This document shows, piece after piece, positions 1 through 9,337 of a stretch of 25,718 nucleotides of DNA. Below the pieces are notes generated by a model. The model did not search any database and was not told the DNA's origin. It saw only the letters and a program-made list of their open reading frames with translations. Location: NCBI GenBank assembly GCA_964496575.1, contig CAZCAC010000126.1, forward strand, positions 1 through 25,718. Reading direction: 5' to 3'. The DNA comes from CAZCAC01 sp964496575 (GTDB lineage: Bacteria > Planctomycetota > UBA1135 > GCA-002686595). Numbering within the stretch: position 1 is the first letter of the stretch; every line of letters starts with the position of its first letter. A program made the translations under genes and the position numbers.

Positions 1-2767
<2,767 letters not shown>

Positions 2768-2822
2768 CGATCGAAGGTGATTGAAGTCGTGCGTGCCCGA
2801 CGATTCCGGCACCGCCAGCCAG

Positions 2823-2840
2823 GCCCGGAGAGGTCCGGGC
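2823..2840 (-). other. Hairpin in the secA leader
   Basis: A perfect 7-bp inverted repeat (GCCCGGA / TCCGGGC) with a 4-base loop lies between the possible secA promoter and the secA ATG. It could form a stable RNA stem about 55 bases upstream of the start. secA leaders are regulated in some bacteria, but nothing here resembles the SecM arrest system, so any regulatory role is speculation. Confidence 0.3.
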
Positions 2841-2857
2841 GCACTGCGGAGCCGAAT

Positions 2858-2886
2858 ATTCTTCTCCGGGAGGGCGCGGCGGCCAA
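2858..2886 (-). promoter_or_regulatory. Possible sigma70-type promoter of secA
   Basis: Read on the minus strand, TTGGCC (2886-2881; 4 of 6 matches to TTGACA) and AAGAAT (2863-2858; 4 of 6 to TATAAT) are separated by exactly 17 bases. A transcript starting near 2851 would have a leader of about 85 bases before secA and would include the 2823-2840 hairpin. The match is moderate and the surroundings are GC-rich, so this is a candidate only. Confidence 0.33.
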
Positions 2887-2939
2887 GTCACACCGTGAGA
2901 AACTTCGGGGAGATGGCGCATTCCCCTCCCCAGGGGCCC

Positions 2940-3791
2940 TCAGGCCGACCCGGGTCGATCGTTACCGCCGGTCAGCCGATCGAGCATGGCGAAGAGGAGC
3001 TCCCGCGGGTAGGGCTTGCGGAGCAGCCCGCTGACCCGGGTCATCCGGGAGAGGTCGATCGAGGAGGCGGTGGCCAGGAGCACCGGCAGGTCGGTGGTGC
3101 GGGGATCGGCGCGGATCCGCTGGAGGACCTCCTCGCCGTCGAATTCGGGCATCGAGTAGTCGAGGAGGACCAGGTCGGGCAGGGGATCGCGCCCCAGCCG
3201 CTCGAGCACCTGCTGGCCGTCGTAGGCGACCTCGACCGAGTAGCCGCGCGCCTCCAGGAGCGCCTCCAGCCCCAGGGCCACGCCCCGCTCGTCGTCGACC
3301 ACCAGGAGCCGCCCCCGCTTGCGGCTGTCCCGCTCCACCCGGGCCAGCCCCTCGGCGAGTTGCCGCAGGTCCTCGTTGGTCGGCAGCCCGATCTCCCGCC
3401 AGTGCCCCTCGATCTCCCGCTTCAGCCGCTGGTTTCGCCCGCGCAGGTGCTGCCACTGGCCGTAGTCGGGGCTGTCGAGGGGGATGTCGAGGTCGTCGTG
3501 GGTGTCGACCGAAAAGAAGTACTCGTGGTCGACGAGGTACTCCTGGAGCACGAACTTCATGAACGGGTAGCCGGCGTTGCCGAGGCGCAGCGTGTACCGG
3601 GCGCACGCCGGCCCGTCCTCCTCTTCCCCCGCCGAGGTGAACAGGGCGAACAGCTCCTCGATGGTGCCCACCCCCTGGAGCTGGCGCGGGTCGAACCAGG
3701 GGTTGGCCTGGCTGGTGTCCGGCCAGGCGTGGACCATGTAGATCGCCACCGCCTGACGGACGTGCGCGGGGGTCAGCTCTTCGAGGCGCAT
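2940..3791 (-). CDS. Response regulator with a C-terminal receiver domain and an N-terminal domain of unknown function
   Basis: The 283-residue protein ends in a receiver domain (about residues 161-277). It has the acidic pocket D166/D167 in LLVVDDE, the phospho-acceptor D211 in LLDYSMPE, T241 in LLATAS and the conserved Lys K259 in RKPY, so it should accept a phosphoryl group from a histidine kinase. The first 150 residues are not a DNA-binding domain I recognise; they contain the landmarks LRLGNAGYPFMKF and VDTHDD. The receiver is therefore C-terminal, the reverse of most response regulators. The gene starts only 12 bases after the pyrD stop, so it is probably co-transcribed with pyrD. No kinase gene is in the window. 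The N-terminal domain may be an output or adaptor module; its function is unknown. Confidence 0.88.
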   Translation of the reverse strand: MRLEELTPAHVRQAVAIYMVHAWPDTSQANPWFDPRQLQGVGTIEELFALFTSAGEEEDGPACARYTLRLGNAGYPFMKFVLQEYLVDHEYFFSVDTHDDLDIPLDSPDYGQWQHLRGRNQRLKREIEGHWREIGLPTNEDLRQLAEGLARVERDSRKRGRLLVVDDERGVALGLEALLEARGYSVEVAYDGQQVLERLGRDPLPDLVLLDYSMPEFDGEEVLQRIRADPRTTDLPVLLATASSIDLSRMTRVSGLLRKPYPRELLFAMLDRLTGGNDRPGSA

Positions 3792-3803
3792 GGTGACTCG
3801 CGC

Positions 3804-4754
3804 CTACGCCTGGCGGCGTGCTCCCGCGACGTCTTTCTCCTGGAAGTCACCGATCCGATCGACGATCTCGCCGACCTCCGCCACCCCGGCGTCGTCCAGC
3901 AGGGCACCGACCTCCGCAGCCAGGCGCCCGAGCAGACCCGGGTCGGAGAAGGAGGCGGTGCCCACCTGCACCGCGCGACAGCCGACGGCGAGGAACTCGA
4001 GAACGTCACCGGCCGTCGCGATCCCCCCACAGCCGACCACCGGGATCGACACGGCCCGCGCGCACTCGAAGGCGCAGCGCAGGGCGACCGGCTTGATGCC
4101 GATCCCCGAGTAGCCGCCGACCGTCGTCACCAGCCCCGGCCGGCCCGTGCGCCAGTCGACGCTCATGCCGAGCAGGGTGTTCACCGCCGTGATGCCGGTC
4201 GCGCCCCCCACCTCCGCGGCCACCGCCATCTCGCCGACGCGCGTGACGTTGGGCGAGAGCTTGGCGAAGACCGGCTTGTCGGTCACGCCGCGCACCGACG
4301 CGATCACCCGCTCGACCACGGCCGGGTCGGTGGCGAAGGGCAGCGTGCCCCCCTGGACGTTGGGGCAGGAGAGGTTGACCTCGAACGCGTCGATCTCCTC
4401 GCGCCCCTCCAGCATCGCGGTGATCGCCGCGAACTCCTCCTCCGCCTCGGCGCCGACGTTGGTGAAGACCACCGTGTCCACGTCGGCCATCTGCGGCAGC
4501 GTGTGCTCGAGGTAATGCTCGACGCCCCGGTTCTCCAGCCCGATCGAGTTCAGCAGCCCGGCTTCCGTCTCGTGGAGGCGCGGCGCGGCGTTGCCGTGAC
4601 GGGGGCGCAAGGTGACCGTCTTGCTGATCAGGCCGCCGAGCTTCGACGCCGGGGAGAAGAGCTCCATCTCCCGCCCGTGTCCGAAAGTCCCCGAAGCGGA
4701 GAGGATCGGATTCCGCAACCTCAGTGGTCCCAGAGAAACGGACAACTCCACCAT
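3804..4754 (-). CDS. pyrD: Dihydroorotate dehydrogenase, class 1 (PyrD/PyrDB type)
   Basis: The enzyme oxidises dihydroorotate to orotate with FMN in de novo pyrimidine synthesis, in the cytoplasm. From the ATG at 4754 the protein has 316 residues, a normal class 1 length. NPILSASGTFG lies near the N-terminus, K45 is in ISKT, N69 is in LLNSIGLEN, K165 is in AKLSPN, and GIGIKP and GCGGI form part of the FMN phosphate site. The catalytic base is Cys (C130 in NLSCPN), which marks class 1; class 2 enzymes have Ser. The 1B form normally pairs with the electron-transfer subunit PyrK, which is not in this window, so the 1B assignment is likely but not proven. The same frame extends upstream to a TTG at 4817 that overlaps the lspA stop, but the extra 21 residues do not look like PyrD. 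Confidence 0.94.
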   Translation of the reverse strand: MVELSVSLGPLRLRNPILSASGTFGHGREMELFSPASKLGGLISKTVTLRPRHGNAAPRLHETEAGLLNSIGLENRGVEHYLEHTLPQMADVDTVVFTNVGAEAEEEFAAITAMLEGREEIDAFEVNLSCPNVQGGTLPFATDPAVVERVIASVRGVTDKPVFAKLSPNVTRVGEMAVAAEVGGATGITAVNTLLGMSVDWRTGRPGLVTTVGGYSGIGIKPVALRCAFECARAVSIPVVGCGGIATAGDVLEFLAVGCRAVQVGTASFSDPGLLGRLAAEVGALLDDAGVAEVGEIVDRIGDFQEKDVAGARRQA

Positions 4755-4813
4755 GCGGGTGGAATCTAGATCACCGTTCCGATCCGGGCAACGGCACCCC
4801 CCGGAGAATTGAC

Positions 4814-5455
4814 TCAACTTCGGGCGGAGGTCTCCGCCGACGATTCCTCGGGGGTCTCCGCTCCCTGTCCGAACAGCCCGCTGGAGAGGAGCAGCACCGC
4901 CCCCACGGTGATGCAGGAATCAGCGACGTTGAAGGTCGGGAAGTGCCAGGTCCACGTCGAGAAGTAGACGTCGATGAAGTCCCGGACCGGACCGAACTCG
5001 AAGGCGATCCCCTCGCCACCCCACCACTCGGCCCAGTTCGCGCGGCCGAGGTTGTCGTAGAGGTTGCCCAGCGCCCCGGCCAGGATCAGCACGAAGGCGG
5101 TGGTGAGGATCCCTCGCCCCTTCGGAGAGCGAATCAGGAGCACCAGGAGGAGGACCACCGCCAGGATGCGGCCGACGACCAGCACGGTGGGCCAGGAGGC
5201 GCCCATGCCGAACGCCGCTCCGGAGTTCTCCGCCTCCATGAAGGTGAACCAGCCCACGCCGTCGCCCAATAGGTGCCAGCGGTCGTGGGAGGCGAGCCCG
5301 CAGGGGCAGCGGACGAGGTCACCGATCCCCTTCAGCTCCTTCAGGTGGGCGAAGACCGCGCTCTTGCTCCACAGGTCCAGGAGCAGGAGGACCCCCACCG
5401 CGACGAGCCGCAGGACGATGGCGCTTCGAGCGGGACTCGGGGTTTCGGAGGTCAT
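4814..5455 (-). CDS. lspA: Lipoprotein signal peptidase (signal peptidase II)
   Basis: LspA is an inner-membrane aspartyl protease that removes the signal peptide from diacylglyceryl-modified prolipoproteins. The 213-residue protein has four predicted membrane segments (about 12-30, 88-108, 115-133 and 178-195). It carries the conserved NSGAAF (77-82), the first catalytic Asp in GNLYDNL (D134), VRDFIDVYF, and the second catalytic Asp in FNVADS (D179). It is longer than the usual 160-170 residues because of an insertion between TM1 and NSGAAF (about 45-70, containing CPC at 50-52) and a charged C-terminal tail. It starts 28 bases after the dksA-like stop, and its TGA overlaps a possible TTG start of pyrD. 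I see no Shine-Dalgarno site at the ATG. The GGT in this window has a lipoprotein-type signal and is a plausible client. Confidence 0.96.
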   Translation of the reverse strand: MTSETPSPARSAIVLRLVAVGVLLLLDLWSKSAVFAHLKELKGIGDLVRCPCGLASHDRWHLLGDGVGWFTFMEAENSGAAFGMGASWPTVLVVGRILAVVLLLVLLIRSPKGRGILTTAFVLILAGALGNLYDNLGRANWAEWWGGEGIAFEFGPVRDFIDVYFSTWTWHFPTFNVADSCITVGAVLLLSSGLFGQGAETPEESSAETSARS

Positions 5456-5483
5456 GGAGGCGGGTCCGGGGCGAGGCGCCGGT

Positions 5484-5846
5484 TCAGAGCTGCTCGGACT
5501 CCACCGCGCGCTGGCAGCCGATGCAGTTCCGGGCGTGGGGCATGGCGCGCAGGCGGTCCTTGAGGAGCCACTGCCCGCAGGTCTGGCAGCGCCCGTAGGT
5601 CCCTTGCTCGAGTCGCTGCAGCGCGTCCAGGACCTCCTTCATCGTCTTCGCGTCGTGCTGGAGGAGCTCCAGGCTGAGCTCGATCGAATAGTTCTTGCCC
5701 TCGTCCCCCTGCATCTCCGGACGGTTCTCGTCCCAGAGCGTGGACGCCTGCAGACCGTCGATATCTCCATTCAGCACTCCGAGCATCATGCGCAGCTGAT
5801 TCTCGAAGTGGGCGAGGTCCTTGGCCGGAAGCTTCTTGCCGGGCAT
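5484..5846 (-). CDS. DksA/TraR-family C4 zinc-finger regulator
   Basis: Proteins of this family enter the RNA polymerase secondary channel and modulate initiation, often together with ppGpp. The 120-residue protein has a helical N-terminal part (about 8-80, the expected coiled coil). A C4 zinc finger with the family spacing follows: C87, C90, C108 and C111 (CxxC-17-CxxC). It is a little shorter than E. coli DksA (151). The acidic coiled-coil tip motif DxxDxA of true DksA is not visible; the corresponding region reads WDENRPEMQGDEG. Activity on polymerase may therefore differ. The frame stays open upstream to 6086, but the added 80 residues are low-complexity and run through a good promoter, so the ATG at 5846 is preferred. 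The dksA-lspA order also occurs in Chlamydia as I recall it, consistent with a PVC-like origin. Confidence 0.9.
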   Translation of the reverse strand: MPGKKLPAKDLAHFENQLRMMLGVLNGDIDGLQASTLWDENRPEMQGDEGKNYSIELSLELLQHDAKTMKEVLDALQRLEQGTYGRCQTCGQWLLKDRLRAMPHARNCIGCQRAVESEQL

Positions 5847-5915
5847 CGCGGTCGATACGGGGGTTGCTGGGTCGGGAAGGCGCAGCGGGCGCCCTGATTC
5901 AGGTTGGGGCGCGGG

Positions 5916-5944
5916 AGTATAGGGGGCCGTGCGATTCCCCTCAA
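5916..5944 (-). promoter_or_regulatory. Sigma70-type promoter for the dksA-lspA-pyrD unit
   Basis: Read on the minus strand, TTGAGG (5944-5939; 4 of 6 to TTGACA) and TATACT (5921-5916; 5 of 6 to TATAAT) are separated by exactly 17 bases. Transcription would begin near 5909, giving a leader of about 63 bases before the dksA-like ATG at 5846. It lies in the 167-bp divergent region shared with the xerD-like gene. It is the best promoter match I found in the window. Confidence 0.6.
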
Positions 5945-6013
5945 GGGTGACGGCGCCTCGAAGAGGGGGAACCGGCCCTTGAAGAGCGAGGGCGGGCCCG
6001 CCAAGGTCTCCGG

Positions 6014-6943
6014 GTGCCCTCTTCCGACCGGTCCGAGCCGCTTCCCCCCGCCCTCGCCGCGGGCCTGGAGGACTTCCTGCAGGCATTGCGGGTCGAGGCC
6101 GGCCTCTCCCGGGCGACGTTGCGCTCCTATCGCTCCGACCTCACCCGCTTCCTGCGCTGGACGGCTCGCCGAGGGATCGCCGGCTGGGCCGAGCTGGATG
6201 GCGAGGTGGTGGTCGACTACCTCTCCCACCGGCGCGCCGAGGGGCTCGCGGAGGCGACCGTGGCCCACGAGCTGACCGCGATCCGGATGCTGATGCGGCA
6301 CCTGGCCCAGGAGGGGCTCGCCCCGGGGGATCCGACCGCGCTGCTCACCTCCCCGGTCCTGGTGCGCCCCCTGCCCCACACCCTCGACGCCCAGGAGGTG
6401 GAGCGACTGCTCGACGCCCCCGACGGCCCGGGGTGGCGCGACCAGCGGGACCGCGCGCTGCTCGAGGTCCTCTACGCCTGCGGCGCGCGCGTCGCCGAAG
6501 CGGTGAGCCTCTCGGTCGATGCGCTCGAACCCTCGCTGCGCGTCCTGCGCCTCACCGGCAAGGGCTCGAAGACGCGGATCGTGCCGATCGGCGAGCGCGC
6601 GAGGGACGCGCTCACCTCCTGGATCGAGGAGGGGCGCACCCGGCTGCCGGGGTACCGCGCCCGCGCGGAGGTCTTCCTGAGCCGCTCGGGACGCCCGCTC
6701 GACCGCACCAACGCCTGGCGCCGGGTCAAGGCGGCCGCGCTGCGCGCCGGCCTCTCGCCGGAGATCTCGCCGCACACCCTGCGCCACTCCTTTGCCACGC
6801 ACCTCCTGCAGGGCGGCGCGGACCTGCGGGCGGTACAGGAGATGCTCGGCCACGCCTCGATCCGCACGACGGAGATCTACACCCACCTCGACGTGGAGCA
6901 GCTGCACGGGCTCCACCGCCTCTACCACCCGCGAGGAGGGTAG
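6014..6943 (+). CDS. xerD: Tyrosine recombinase XerC/XerD
   Basis: The 309-residue protein matches the Xer recombinases that resolve chromosome dimers at dif sites. An N-terminal SAM-like core-binding domain (about 15-102) is followed by the catalytic domain (about 122-300). All catalytic residues are present: R159 in CGARVAEAVSL, K183 in LTGKGSKTR, H254 and R257 in HTLRHSF, H280 in LGHAS, and the nucleophile Y289 in IYTHLD. The start is a GTG with AAGG about seven bases upstream; no Met codon occurs before residue 92. XerD is favoured over XerC on overall resemblance, but the two are hard to separate without alignment. It is transcribed away from the dksA operon and converges on a response regulator. 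There is no integrase-style context (no att site, phage gene or tRNA), which supports a housekeeping role. Confidence 0.93.
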   Translation: MPSSDRSEPLPPALAAGLEDFLQALRVEAGLSRATLRSYRSDLTRFLRWTARRGIAGWAELDGEVVVDYLSHRRAEGLAEATVAHELTAIRMLMRHLAQEGLAPGDPTALLTSPVLVRPLPHTLDAQEVERLLDAPDGPGWRDQRDRALLEVLYACGARVAEAVSLSVDALEPSLRVLRLTGKGSKTRIVPIGERARDALTSWIEEGRTRLPGYRARAEVFLSRSGRPLDRTNAWRRVKAAALRAGLSPEISPHTLRHSFATHLLQGGADLRAVQEMLGHASIRTTEIYTHLDVEQLHGLHRLYHPRGG

Positions 6944-6955
6944 TCCGACTCCGCG

Positions 6956-7327
6956 CTACGAGGTCGTGAGCGCGGCGACCGCCGTCTCCAGCTCTTCCTT
7001 GTCGAAGGGCTTCTCGAGCGTTCCGTGGGCGCCCAGGCTCTCCGCCAGCGAGAGGTAATCGGTCGAGCTCAACAGGCTCCCCCCTCCCGAGATCGCCAGG
7101 ATCTTCATCTCCGGGCACTGCCTCCGGACCCCGTCGATGGTGCGCAGGCCACCCTGCTCGGGCATCACGATGTCGGTGATCAGGAGGTCGAACGATCGCT
7201 TGGCGACGTGCTGCAAGCACTGCGCCCCGTCGTTCGCCTGTTCGACGTCGTGCCCCATGCCCGCCAGCATCCTGGCGAGCATCTCGCGAACGGCATCGTC
7301 GTCTTCGACTAGTAGGATCGTGGCCAT
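6956..7327 (-). CDS. Single-domain response regulator (CheY-like receiver)
   Basis: This 123-residue protein is a lone receiver domain starting MATILLVEDDD. The acidic pocket is D9/D10, the phospho-acceptor is D52 in LLITDIVMPEQGG, the switch residue is S80 in ILAISGGG, and the conserved Lys is K106 in EKPF. With no output domain it probably acts by protein-protein contact or in a phosphorelay. The frame stays open 50 codons upstream, but that extension is unlike a receiver and the start at 7327 gives the canonical N-terminus. It converges on the xerD-like gene with 12 bases between the stops and lies 177 bases downstream of uvrC on the same strand. No partner kinase is in the window. Confidence 0.92.
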   Translation of the reverse strand: MATILLVEDDDAVREMLARMLAGMGHDVEQANDGAQCLQHVAKRSFDLLITDIVMPEQGGLRTIDGVRRQCPEMKILAISGGGSLLSSTDYLSLAESLGAHGTLEKPFDKEELETAVAALTTS

Positions 7328-7504
7328 TCCTGGAGAACCATCCTGGTGTTGTCCGCGTCCTGTTCTCCCGAGTCGGCGAGAGAGCAGAGCGAGCCGCGGA
7401 GAGAAACGAATCGGGCCCAGACCTTCCGTGCCAACCTGTCGTAGCACCTGCCCCGCGCCGAAGCAAGGATGACCCAACCGGGGAGAGCGAGGTCCCCCGG
7501 ACCC

Positions 7505-9337
7505 TCAACGTTCGAGGGTCTCCCGGATCACCTGAGCGAGTCGGGGGCCGACCCCGGTCACGGCCGCCAGCTCCTCTAGACTCGCCTCGCGCACCCCGGC
7601 GACACTGCCGAAGCGTCGCAGGAGCGCCTTCCGGCGCGCGGGGCCGACGCCGGGGATCGAGTCGAGGCGCGATTCGATCCGGCCTCGTTCCTTCCGGTGA
7701 TAGGTGATCGCAAAGCGGTGCGCCTCGTCCCGGATGCGCTCGAGCAGGTGCCGGAGCCCTCCGTGGAGCGGCAACTCGATCGGTTCGGAGCCTCCGGGCA
7801 GGAAGAGCCGCTCCTCGCTCGCCCCCTTCTTCTTCCCCCCCGCCCGGCGCTCCGCCCGGGCCTTGGCCAGGCCGACCAGCTCCACCGACCAGGCACCGGA
7901 TTCCTCGCGCGCCCCGAGCGCGCTGCCGAGCTGCCCCGCCCCGCCGTCGACGACGACGAGGTCGGGCAGGTCGTCCTCGGCGACTCCGCGCTTCAGGCTG
8001 CGCGCGACGACCTCGCGCATCGCGGCGAAGTCGTCCTGGCCCTCGACGCCGCGGACCTTGAAGCGCCGGTACCCCGAGCGATCGGCGATGCCGCGACGAA
8101 AGCGGACCCGGCTCGCCACCACGTCCTGCCCCTGCAGGTTGGAGATGTCGAAGCAGTCGATCACCTCCGGCGGCTCCGACAGCTCGAGCAGGTCCCGCAG
8201 CTCGAGGATCGCCGCGTCCGCCTCCCCCGCCTCCTTCAGCCAGCGGCCGATCGAGGCGCGAGCGTTCTCGGCGGCCACCTGAAGGGTGCGCAGCCGCTCG
8301 CCGCCGGAGGGCACGCAGAGCTTCACCCCGCCGCCCAGCGACTCGGCGAGCAGCCCCTCGTCGGCGGGGGGACACGGCAGCACGATCTCGGCGGGCACCG
8401 GGCGGCGGCCGCCGGCGTACAGCGCGGTGAGGACGTTGTGCACCAGCTCCTCGTCGAAGAGCTCGGAGCGAAAACGGTGGGAGCGGGACTCGCTCAGACG
8501 CCCGTCGCGGAAGGAGAGACGGTGGATGGCCGCGTCGTCACCGCGGCGCGCGAGGCCGAGCACGTCGCGGGCAATCCGGTCGTGCGGCCGGACGCCCTGC
8601 CCCTCGACGGTGCGGCGCAGCGCGGTCAGCCGATCGCGCCACTTGCCGGCGCTCTCGTACTCCTGCCGCTCGGACGCCCCTCGCATCCGCTGCTCCAGGT
8701 CCTCCTCCAGCTCGCCCGTGTCCCCGGAGAGGATGCGCACCGCGCGCTCGAGCAGCACGTCGTACCCGGCCTCGTCGACCAGACCGACGCACGGCGCGCT
8801 GCACAGCCCGATCTGGTGCTTGAGGCAAGGCCGGCTGCGGTGGTTCATCACCGAGTCGGGGCAGTCGCGCAGGGGAACCACGCGGTGCAGGTCGACCAGC
8901 GTGCGCCGCACCGCACGCGCGGAGGCGTACGGTCCGAAGAAGCGAGAGCGCCCGCCCGGCTTGCCGGTCTTCGGGCTGTGCGCGCGCACGAACTTCAGCC
9001 GCGGAAAGCGCTCGGCGCGGTCGAGGCGCAGCATCAGGAAGGACTTGTCGTCCTTCAGCCGGATGTTGTGCGGCGGCTTGTGCTGCTTGATCAAGGTGTC
9101 CTCGAGCAGGAGCGCCTCCTTCTCGGTGCGGGTGACGATCGTCTCCACCTCGTGGGCGTCGCGCTCGAGGAAGCGGAGCTGGAGGCGCCCGTCGCCGCCG
9201 GGGCGGCGGTAGCTGGCGAGGCGCGCGCGCAGGTCGCGGGCCTTGCCGACGTAGAGCACCTTCTTCTTCCGATCGCGGAAGAGGTAGACGCCGGGGCGGC
9301 GCGGGACGTCGTCGATCGACCAGCGAGGCTCGGTCAC
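7505..9337 (-). CDS. uvrC: Excinuclease ABC subunit C
   Basis: UvrC makes both incisions around DNA lesions in nucleotide excision repair after UvrB loading. From the GTG at 9337 the protein has 610 residues, a typical length. An N-terminal GIY-YIG nuclease (about 14-92) includes Y18, Y29 in LYVGKA and the Glu of EALLLE. Four Cys (C159, C171, C179, C183) have the spacing reported for the E. coli UvrC iron-sulfur site. A UVR motif (about 209-244) should bind UvrB. The RNase H-like endonuclease domain contains D397 in CFDISN, D464 in VVVDGG and H540 in DEAHRFAI, and tandem helix-hairpin-helix motifs lie at about 557-605. The frame is open far upstream, but that part is antisense-frame noise inside uvrB. 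The GTG overlaps the uvrB TGA as GTGA, implying coupled translation. Confidence 0.96.
   Translation of the reverse strand: MTEPRWSIDDVPRRPGVYLFRDRKKKVLYVGKARDLRARLASYRRPGGDGRLQLRFLERDAHEVETIVTRTEKEALLLEDTLIKQHKPPHNIRLKDDKSFLMLRLDRAERFPRLKFVRAHSPKTGKPGGRSRFFGPYASARAVRRTLVDLHRVVPLRDCPDSVMNHRSRPCLKHQIGLCSAPCVGLVDEAGYDVLLERAVRILSGDTGELEEDLEQRMRGASERQEYESAGKWRDRLTALRRTVEGQGVRPHDRIARDVLGLARRGDDAAIHRLSFRDGRLSESRSHRFRSELFDEELVHNVLTALYAGGRRPVPAEIVLPCPPADEGLLAESLGGGVKLCVPSGGERLRTLQVAAENARASIGRWLKEAGEADAAILELRDLLELSEPPEVIDCFDISNLQGQDVVASRVRFRRGIADRSGYRRFKVRGVEGQDDFAAMREVVARSLKRGVAEDDLPDLVVVDGGAGQLGSALGAREESGAWSVELVGLAKARAERRAGGKKKGASEERLFLPGGSEPIELPLHGGLRHLLERIRDEAHRFAITYHRKERGRIESRLDSIPGVGPARRKALLRRFGSVAGVREASLEELAAVTGVGPRLAQVIRETLER

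Noticed and set aside
6014..6943. Tyrosine recombinase as the integrase of a mobile element
   Set aside because: There is no att-like repeat, tRNA, phage or plasmid gene nearby, and the length and motifs fit a housekeeping Xer recombinase.
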